Assembly: GCA_946803715.1 (NCBI GenBank)
Contig: CAMPET010000007.1
Location: 582,878-608,255 of the forward strand
Reading direction: 5' to 3'
DNA length: 25,378 nucleotides
DNA from: Beroe ovata
Lineage: Eukaryota > Ctenophora > Nuda > Beroida > Beroidae
The translations under genes and the position numbers were made by a program. The notes under the pieces were generated by a model that was not told the origin of the DNA, did no database searches, and saw only the letters and a program-made list of their open reading frames with translations. Every line of letters starts with the position of its first letter. The first letter of the stretch is position 1. Shown here piece after piece: positions 1 through 9,700 of this stretch.

Positions 1-140
1 TAGTGGGTAGTGAGTACATACTCTCAGAGTGGGTATAGTGGGTAGTGGGTACATACTCTCAGAGTGGGTATAGTGGGATGGGACATACTCTCAGAGGGGG
101 TGTAGTGGGTATAGTGAGTACATACTCTCAGAGTTGAGTG
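1..140. repeat. Minisatellite, about 35-bp unit
   Basis: About four imperfect copies of a 32-36-bp unit with the core GTACATACTCTCAGAGTGGG. The first two copies are 35 bp and differ at one base. The array lies in an intron (1-343) of the receptor-like gene, downstream of exon 6. The rest of that intron is purine-rich and shows no other feature. Confidence 0.85.
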
Positions 141-343
141 AAACTATAGTGGAGGGGGCACATAGTGGACTGAATATATTGTGGAGAGGGAGAAAGGAGG
201 GAGGGTAGGAATTGCGATTATTAAAGAACTGGAGTTGGCAGTGGGCATCGTGGAGCAGTCACAAAGAAGTACAATCAAAGAGTGCAGTGGGAATACAATT
301 GTGGGGTGAGATCAAAATGTGTGAATTATAATGTTGAACTCAC

Positions 344-3300
344 ATTCCCCGAGGCATCTTGTTTGTGTATTTCCCGAATAAACACGTGATAGAACGCTCC
401 TGGGACGAGAGGTCCATTCTTGAAATTCCCATACTCCAAACCATTACCTACCACTACCTGGCAAGAGAATGTTTCACGGTCATCCATGATACAGGTAATT
501 GGGTAACAGGAGATTGGCTAACAAGCAACATGACAGAAAATGGGACAGGTAGCTTGACAGGTACTCTTGAGTGATGAGTAAAGAGTGCCTGTCAAGTTCC
601 ATTCGGCCCACATATCAAGAGTCAGGGCGAAGTCAAAATGGGACAGCACAAATTACCTGTCGGGGTAGATAGTGTCTAGAGAATTCTCCCATAATGATTG
701 GAGCATCGTACAGCTTGATCGTGTCCATGTCGTAGATCAGGAACTGAAATCAATCCCATCTTGAAGAAACTAGCGTGCAAATTTGAAATGCAAGGAAAGT
801 TTGCAAAGTCAATTGAGTGCCGCGATAGTTTGACAGCTATTTTTGAAATTCGTCAGTAGGTTGATCATAACCTCATCCTCAGCATAACGATCAGGTGGGT
901 GTGTCAAGGGTAAGCTGTTCCGTAGTCTCACAATACAGAGCTGATGACCTCTGAAAATGAAATGGATTCTAGAGGACACCAATTTGATGTCAACTAATGT
1001 ACTTGAGTGATTGGACTTGAGTAATTTCACGATAAGTCACTAAGGGGTGAAAAGTGGTCACTAGGGTTCACCAGAGAGTCAGGATGGGTCAGAAGGGGGT
1101 CACCAGGGGATCGTTGATATACTTTCACACGAGTTCAACGTGAACGAGACGTTTGTATTTGTTATACTCACAGTGCTTTAGCTTCCTCTTCTTCCATATG
1201 TGCAGGAAACTGGAGTGTGATGGTAGTTTCTGACCTGTCCACCTCTTCAGCAAAGACCATCTTCACTTCGCTATCATTCTCAATATCCTCCTCACTCTCC
1301 CCATCAGTTTCATCATCAACAGTTATCCCACTGTCATCATTTTCATCATCAACAGTAACCTCACTTTGAACATTTTCATCATCAACAGTAACCTCACTTT
1401 GATCATCTTCATCCCCAGCAGTTATCCCGCTCTGATCATTTTCATCCCCAAGATTATACCCATTTTCATCATTCTTGGCGTCAATCATCACCTCATTTCC
1501 TTCATCTCCACTTGTTATCACATCACTATTCGGGTTGAACGCTTGGACCTGCTGGGCAGCATCTTGCTCCTGTGGAGTCTCCAAACTGTCGCTAATGTGA
1601 GTGTTTACCATTTTCCCTGCCCCATCACCCTTGTTGAGAGTCACATCATTGTCAATTTCATTCTTGTTTATCACAATTTCGGGGTCACGTGACTTGTAAC
1701 TATTTTCTACATGTTTATTCTCCACTGGGCTTCCATGAAAGTCATGATTGTGTAACTCGTCCATCCTGTGTATGACATTGTCAGACTCAGGAGACTTGTC
1801 ACCACTTGGGTTGCCATGGAAATCGTCATTGTTATGGAAATCGTCATTGATCACGCTTTTATCATCTGGCTTGACCTCAGGAACATTCCAATATGTGATC
1901 TCGTCAACCTTCGGTTGAATAACAACTCCTTGACTCTGTTGGACATCTGCATCATCTGGCTCCTGTGGAGTCTTCAGACGGTGACTGCTTGGTTTTTCAT
2001 CAATTATGCCTACGCCATCATCTTTGTTCAGTGTCACATCATTGTCAATCTCATTCCTGTATATTACAATATCAGGGTCACGCGACTTCTCAATAATCTC
2101 ACCATGTTCATTTTCCACTGGGTTTCCATGAAAGTCATGATTGTGAAACTCGTCCATCCTGTGTATTGCATTGTCGGATTCAGGAGACTTGTCACCACTT
2201 GGGTTGCCATGGAAATCAAGGTTGTTATGGAAATCGTCATTGATCACATTCTTATCATCTGGCTTGACCTCAGGAACATTCCCATATGTGATCTCGTCAA
2301 TATTCGGTTGAATAACAACTCCTTGGGCAGCATCCTGCTGCACTATGTCACTGACGGGTTTATGTCCATCTGGCATTTTCACTGACCCTTCATCCTTATT
2401 CAGAGTCATATTACGATCAATTTCGTTCCTGTATATCACAATGTCATGTTCACGAGACCTGTCACCATTCGGGTTGACATGGAAATCCTTATTGACGACG
2501 CTTCCACCATTAGCTTCAGGAACATTTCCCATTCTGATTTCACCAGTATTAGTTTGGATTACCACTTCTTTGCTCTGTGCGGCAGTATCTTGCCTCACAG
2601 GTGTCTCTAGACTGTCGCTATAGTGGTTGTCAACTAATGTCCCTTCACCTTCTTTCTTGTTCATTGTCACATCACTGTCAATCCCGTTCCTGTATATAAC
2701 TATGTCGGGGTCACGTGGCCACTCAACATTCTCAACATGCTCATTCTCCCCTAGATTTCCATAGAAATGGTGATTGTGAAACTCATTGATCACGCTCTCA
2801 TCATCAGCTTTAAATTCAGGAACATCCCCACCGAAGTGTTCAGGAGAGGGCTCGAGTTTGGGGGGCGAGTCAAAGTAACGTGAGTCTGATTCCAAATGAT
2901 ATCGGTCAGGTTCGTAGTCAAATCCATCATGAACTAGCTGTTGTGGGGGGCGACCGTCGAGTAGGCGAGGAGAGTCCGGGTGTTCTGCGTTGAGATGGGC
3001 AACGTAGAGGTTTGGAGAATCCTCCACAAGTTGGACCAGTTCCAACTTCTCCTGACTCGGGGAGAGGAGCTCTAGCTGCTGAAATGGATTTGGGAGTGAG
3101 CATTTCGTGTTACATATTCTAGTTAAGCGATCAGTAACATATTGTCTCACGAGATTAATGTTCATAATCTCAGATTATGAAAGGATACCTGCTCGAAAGA
3201 GAGCTTGTGACCGGCTATCTGTCGCTCTGATAACGACACTGGTAGGTTATGTCGACTATCGTCTAGGTCCACCAACAATTGAGTTGTCGGAACTGAAATC

Positions 3301-3413
3301 ATGTTGGAGGAGAAACCTCGAGACACAAAATTTCACCCAAGATTATGGTTATTGAAATGATACCCACCTTCAGAAGAAACGGCAACCACGAGTATCCATT
3401 GCAGTAGTAGCAT
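344..3413 (-). CDS. Receptor-like secreted/membrane protein with His/Asp-rich repeats and an RPTP-like FN3 domain (3'-incomplete)
   Basis: Six exons join in frame: 3413-3368, 3292-3189, 3078-1172, 950-872, 743-657 and 457-344, giving 779 residues with no stop. The gene continues past the left edge. Exon 1 encodes a signal peptide (MLLLQWILVVAVSSE) and ends in donor GTGGGT. Residues 136-580 hold four related repeats; 593-653 is an acidic run of 11-12-residue units such as DDQSEVTV. Residues about 654-779 look like the membrane-proximal FN3 domain of receptor tyrosine phosphatases: ETTITLQFPA, HQLCIVRLRNSLP, PIIMGEFSRHYLPRQ, then VVVGNGLEYGNFKNGPLVPG and AFYHVFIRE. That family normally continues into a membrane helix and phosphatase domains, which would lie off the window. 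Family assignment rests on the FN3 pattern only; another FN3 receptor is possible. The ATG lies about 100 bp downstream of the HSF2BP-like poly(A) signal on the same strand. Confidence 0.68.
1172..3078 (-). CDS. Large repeat exon (exon 3) of the receptor-like gene
   Basis: This 1907-nt exon encodes residues 51-685. It starts after acceptor TCCATTTCAG and ends at donor GTGAGT. If unspliced, the frame would stop at a TGA (1168-1170) that lies inside this donor, so that stop is probably intronic. An ATG at 3165 opens the same frame upstream, but it gives no signal peptide and the two-exon model fits better. Four repeats are visible: 2823-2524, 2523-2278, 2277-1885 and 1884-1489. Recurrent motifs are RDPDIVIYRNEIDNDVTLNK, VPEVKPDDKSVINDDFHNN, DFHGNP and VVIQP. 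The last two repeats are 393 bp (131 residues) long and almost identical over their first halves, which indicates recent duplication. Composition is rich in D, E, N and H and looks largely disordered. I recognise no catalytic domain. Confidence 0.75.
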
Positions 3414-3512
3414 GAGTCTATCATTTGAGTCACATGTCACTTGCTATGTCGTAGTAACGCTATGATGGTATGGAAATGTTAGAGATGGATTAACGAGATG
3501 CAATGCTTTCTC

Positions 3513-3518
3513 TTTATT
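3513..3518 (-). promoter_or_regulatory. Poly(A) signal AATAAA of the HSF2BP-like gene
   Basis: AATAAA on the minus strand, about 235 nt after the stop codon of the HSF2BP-like gene. The 3'UTR would therefore end near 3495, only about 80 bp before the ATG of the receptor-like gene on the same strand. The space 3414-3750 thus holds one 3'UTR and a very short promoter region, with no other gene visible. Confidence 0.5.
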
Positions 3519-3750
3519 TAAACCGTGCGATGAAATGTATCTACTGATTCAAGAGACAAAACGAAGACCCATTTTTTAAAGATAAATTTCGCCATTAAGT
3601 GGAAAGTATAAAGATGAACGAGTGAAGATAAGCATTAAGCAATAATAATGATGATACTGATCTCGAACTACTTCATCCACAACACAAAAACAAATTGAAC
3701 CGTTATTAACGTTGAAAACAGTCCATGAATCAATTATTGCTACTACATTA

Positions 3751-6700
3751 TCATGGCTCATTAACGACGGAGTCATTGAATATTTGCCGTGCATACTCCC
3801 TGATATCTCTGTTCTTGTGGTCTCTGCAGATAATCACAGATTCCCGGCAGAGAACACCTTGCTGTTTGGAGAAGAGCGAATCAACTAGCCGGAGGCAGCA
3901 CATAATCACGAGATTGTCCCGCGACTTTGCTATGATATTGTCCAGTGTCCGACCCTCCAAATCCCGCTTGATTAGTGCCTGAGGAAAAACTAATAAACGC
4001 CTGGGATGAAGCAAATTTGACACCATTATAATCTCGTGAATGATTTAGTATGAATTAGTAATATTGATTCACATTTCACAAGATTGATGATTCAATATTG
4101 AATCACTATGATAGAGAATAATAGGGATGTGGGACAAAACCTGTCCGTTAGTGTGTATAGCGAGGTTGAAAAGAAACATGAGTAGTAGTCTGAGGACGAT
4201 GTTAGATGTTGATATGATGGAGGGGAGTATTGAGATGATGGTCGTGATGGTCTCTGCACCATTCTCAACTAAATAGTCCCGTCCCTCTTCACTACCTGAG
4301 ATATCTGAGGGGGAAGTACCTGGTCACTGGGTGGTACCTGTTAACTGGATGGTACCTACTACCTGATGTAGCTTCACAGAGAGCAAAACAATCCCGCTCC
4401 CCTCAGTTCTCATGGTGCAAACCACTATAACAAACTTACTGGTGAGAGTGCCACACAGCGACTCAACAAGCTTCATCTCGTCACTCAGCGAGTCGACTTT
4501 GGTGTTCGCAAGGGAGAAGTTCACCAGTGTTTCCTCTACCACTTCTAGAAACTTCTTCACACAAGTCTGTTAATGATTGCAATGTCATACTAAGTCATGA
4601 TTGATTGAAGTCAGACCTATTAGAAATTTCAACAGAGGATACACGGCCGGGAAGGTGGTGCTTACTGTGTTCAACACCGATTCCTGAACACCGTGTTTGC
4701 TCAGGGACCACAGGAGAGTACAGCATGAAGAACCAAGCTTCGCACAATACTGTACTTCAAGAGATAGTTGCTCCCTGAGTCCTGCTACTTTAATCTGAAA
4801 ATATGGAGAAATAATCTGTGAAATACCTTAGTTGCACTTATTAAGATCTGTACCAATAAGACGTGTACAATTTAAGACCTGTACTATTTAAGAAAGCTTT
4901 TAAATCGAGAAAAATGTGAATATTATAGTTGAGGAATCCAAAACATCTTATCCTTGTCGAAGATTCGTTTGAATTAATGTCATAACTCTTCTAAGCACAT
5001 CATACAGAGAAGACAAGTATTCTTATTCTTTTAATAGGATGATTATACGGATGAGTAACAGCCTTAGCTGTTAGCAGTGGTATCATATTTTTGTCATAAT
5101 TATCAACCAAGTGATTTGACAATGAGAAATGGTATTCTGGGGGAATGGGGATGGGTCCGGGGGTCCCAAATCTCAAAACTGATTTCTAGAAAACTCAGGG
5201 ATCTGCCTTGATTCTCGATGGCCAATGACTCACCAGATGGTGATCAACCAGCAAAAACTATGATTCGACCAGAGGCGTGCCGTGGGGGTGTTGGGGTGTC
5301 CATGTACACCCCACTGTTGGCAGAGAAAAAGAAAAAAAAAATGGTCAAGGAAAATATTCTTATCTGTTTCTTGCCACTGACGGGACGCGACGCTGATCAT
5401 GCCGCGCCGCGCATTTTCAGCCAGAAATTGTGAATAAAAAATCGTGAAATAACTTTGTGCGCATCTCAACGCTGATTGGTTAAGAAAAACGCGCACTTAC
5501 GCGCGCGCGCGGCTCATACACCCCAATGTACTGTTAAATTGCAATGCTCCCTAGGCGTGCCGTGAAATCGGGGCGCCTACTGTATTTTAATTGCGCTGGG
5601 GTGTACGATACACCCCAGATCGATATGAGTCATATCATGTATACGTGTCATTTTATCATTTCCTTTCGTTGATTTGGCGTGAATGCTTGTTGATGGTCGA
5701 TTATAATCTCTGTGCTAATGTTCATATTGAGTTTAGAAGAGTTGATTTTGAGGCAATTTCTTCACTTTTGCATGTGCTATTTTAACTTAGTGCAGGATAC
5801 GAATCACTCACTCCCATCTTCACTTGCCCTCGTCTTATCTAATAAGGAACCATGAAATTTTTCGTCAGTAGACAGTTATAATAGGAGATTAAAAATGCTC
5901 ATCTCGGGAGTGCTTTCTTCTTGTAGCAAAATAACAATGATTTCTGTATGTTCAGCCATTCTCTGGCTTGGACTTATCAAAATCTTCGCCTGCGGCGCTA
6001 AGCCTCTGGCAGTTGGGGGCCTGCCCCCCAAACCCCCAGAGTCACTGGAATACCGTACACCCCAATTTCCTAAATTTCAAATCCACCGCACGCCTCTGGA
6101 TTCGACCAATGAAGAATGAGATACGATCCTGAATGTGTCTGAAGATTTGGGACCCTTCTCCAGAAATACCATTCCCTATTGGTTGGTTATTACGTATGAT
6201 GGGCAGTTGTTCGCGAAAATTGTGAAAGCGTTTCATTTGTTGAAATTAAGAAACGTATAAATTAAAAAATAAAACCTGTAGAATTTAAGAAACGTACAAA
6301 TTAAGAAATTTTTTCACGATTTTCTTATTTAGTTCACATCTTAAAAAGTACAACTAACAAGGTACAAAAGTACAACTAACAAGGTACAATAACTAAGGTA
6401 TTTGATAACTGACAATTTCATGAAGTGATGCGCGCGTGTTTTCGATGGCGACGCGCGGAACGACTCTGTCAAGGTAGATTTGAAATTATGTGCTTTCTAC
6501 AACAGATTAATAATGCGCGTTCGAAATTAATCGACGATCGTTTCTTCGACGATTGTTTCTTCGGATTCATAAAAGCATAATCTCTCCAAATGATATCGTT
6601 GAAAGCTGAAAAGATTAAACTCACTTGAGATTCTCGGTGTGCCTGAAGGAAAATGGTGAGACATTCACTGGATTCAATTGAGGCGAAAAGCTACACCGAA

Positions 6701-9700
6701 ATTTGCCGGATTTTCTAAAACCGTTCACTTGAATCTAAGTCATATGACCTGATCAGACTCCACGAGCCCAACATAGAAATTGAAATACATGTATTGGGTA
6801 TAGCTAAAGTGTACCACAATCAAACAAGTGAACGCATACAATTATTCCAATAAAAAGGCCTAAAAACAAAACCAAAAAGGTAGGTATACAGGACAATGGC
6901 CAACTAGTTATCGGCTGGATACAAGACACTGGTCAACCAGTGATCGGCCGGATACACTAATTACCGCATACCAGCATTCCAATGTCGCGGTGACGTATTA
7001 CGAAAAGTGGTGTCAGCGGCATGTTACGAAGTGGTGTCAAGGGAGTGTATAAGGCTTGGCAGCGGTCATAAATTCAGTTCAAAAAGAACTCCAAAAAATA
7101 AAAAGGCTTAAGAAGAAAAAAGAACAAAAACCAAGAAGGTAAGCATCCAGGACACTGNACAATGAGAAATGGTATTCTGGGGGAATGGGGAAGGGTCCCA
7201 AATCTCAAAACTGATTTCTGGAAAACTCAGGGATCTGCCTTGACTCAGATCTCAAAACTGATGTCTGGAAAACTCAGGGATCTCACCAGATGGTGATCAA
7301 CCAGCAAAAACTTTGATTCGACCAATGAAGAATGAGATACGATCATGAATGTGTCTGAAGATTTGGGACCCTTCTCCAGAAATACTATTCCCTATTGGTT
7401 GGTTATTACGTATGGTGGGCAGTTGTTCGCGAAAAATATGAAAACGTTTCGTCTGACGTCTGTTGAAATTAAGAAACGTACAAATTAAGAAATTTTTTCA
7501 CGATTTTCTTATTTAGCACACATCTTAAAAAGCACAACAAACAAGGTACAAAAGAACAACTAACAAGGTACAAATAACTAAGGTATTTGATAACTGACAA
7601 TTTCATGAAGTGCTGCGCGCGTGTTTTCGATGGCGACGCGCGGAACGACTCTGTCAAGGTAGATTTGAAATTATGTGCTTTCTACAACAGATTAATAATG
7701 CGCGTTCGAAATTAATCGACGATCGTTTCTTCGACGATTGTTTCTTCGGATTCATAAAAGCATAATCTCTCCAAATGATATCGTTGAAAGCTGAAAAGAT
7801 TAAACTCACTTGAGATTCTCGGTGTGCCTGAAGGAAAATGGTGAGACATTCACTGGATTCAATTGAGGCGAAAAGCTACACCGAAATTTGCCGGATTTTC
7901 TAAAACCGTTCACTTGAATCTAAGTCATATGACCTGATCAGACTCCACGAGCCCAACATAGAAATTGAAATACATGTATTGGGTATAGCTAAAGTGTACC
8001 ACAATCAAACAAGTGAACGCATACAATTATTCCAATAAAAAGGCCTAACAACAAAACCAAAAAGGTAGGCATCCAGGACAATGGCCAACTAGTGATGTCA
8101 AGGGAGTATATAAGACGTTGCAGCAGTCATAAATTCAGTTTAAAAGAAATTTCAAAAAATGAAAAGGCCTAAATACAAAAAAAAGAACAAAAAACAAAAA
8201 GGTGCGTATCCAGGACACTAGCCAACCAGTGTAAGACTGGATACAGCACACTGGCCACCCAGTGTAAAGCTGGATACAGTACACTGGTCAACCAGTGTAA
8301 GGCTGAATACAGTACACTGGTCAACCAGTGTAAGGCTGGATACAGCACCCTGGTCAACCAGTGTAAGACTGGATACAATACACTGGTCAACCAGTGTAAG
8401 GCTGGATACAGCACACTGGTCAACCAGTGTAATGCTGGATACAGCACCCTGGTCAACCAGTGTAAGGCTGGATACAGCATACTGGTCAACCAGTGTAATA
8501 CTGGATACAGCACACTGGTCAACCAGTGTAAGGCTGGATACAGTACACTGGTCAACCTCCAAAAAATAAAAAGGCCTAAAAAGAAAAAAAGAAAAAAAAA
8601 ACACAAAAAGGTGCGTATCCAGGACACTGGCCAACCGGTGATTGGCTGGATACAGTACACTGGTCAACCAGTGTAAGGCTGGATACAGTACACTGTCACT
8701 AGCGACCGCATACCACAATTCCAATGTCGCGGTGACGTATTACGAAAAGTGGTGTCAGCGGCATGTTACTCAGTGGTGTCAAGGGAGTACATAAGGCGAT
8801 GCAGCGGTCATAAATTCAGAAATTTGGAACTCCAAAAAATATAAAGGCCTAAAAATAAAAAAAAATAAAAAAAAAAAACAAAAAGGCGCGTATCCAGGAC
8901 ACTGGCCAACCAGTGATTGGCTGGATACAGCACACTGGTCAACCAGTTTAAGACTGGATACAGCACACTGGTCAACCACTGTAAGGCTGGATACAGTACA
9001 CTGGTCAACCAGTGATTGGCTTGATACACTTATTACCGCATACCAACATTCCGGTGACGTATTACGAAAAGTGGTGTCAGCGGCATGTCACGAAGTGGTG
9101 TCAAGGGAGTATATAAGACGTTGCAGCGGTCATAAATTCAGTTCAAAAAGAACTCCAAAAAATAAAAAGGCCTAAAAAGAAAAAAAAGAAAAAAAACACA
9201 AAAAGGTTAGTATCCAGGACACTGGCCGACCAGTGATTGGCTGTATTCAATACACTGGTAAACCGGTGTAAGGCTCGATACAATACACTGGTCAACCAGT
9301 GTAATGCTGGATACAGCACCCTGGTCAACCAGTGTAATACTGGATACAGCAACCTGGTCAACCAGTGTAATACTGGATACAGCAACCTGGTCAGCCAGTG
9401 TAAGGCTGGATACAGCACACTGGTCAACCTGTGTAAGGCTGGATACAGCACCCTGGTCAACCAGTGTAAGGCTGGATAGTGGATACAGTACACTATCACT
9501 AGCGACCGCATACCAGCATTCCAATGTCGTGGTGACGAATTACGAAAATTGGTGTCAGCGGTATGTTACTCAGTGGTGTCAAGGGAGTATATAAGGCGAT
9601 GCAGCGGTCATAAATTCAGTTCGAAAAGAACTCCATAAAATAAAAACGCCTACAAATAAATAAAAAACAAAAAAACAAAAACCAAAAATGTAAGTATCCA

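Larger units (their letters stand above)
5119..7157. repeat. Direct duplication, copy A (carries the hAT insertion)
   Basis: From ACAATGAGAAATGG to the N at 7158 this segment matches 7159-8219, apart from the 829-bp hAT element, one 8-bp target copy and about 140 bp near 6916-7033 that copy B lacks. The copies differ by scattered substitutions and small indels. The match ends on the N side in both copies, as expected if two contigs overlap and were joined without merging. Confidence 0.85.

Noticed and set aside
809-1030. 73-codon minus-strand frame ending in TGA at 809
   Set aside because: Only 950-872 fits as an exon. Its donor GAG-GTTATG joins in phase to 743-657 and completes the FN3 pattern, so the frame beyond 872 is intronic.
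1366-2385. Long plus-strand frames opposite the repeat exon
   Set aside because: They are the antisense of a repetitive acidic coding exon, hydrophobic only because the complement of D/N/E codons encodes V/I/F.
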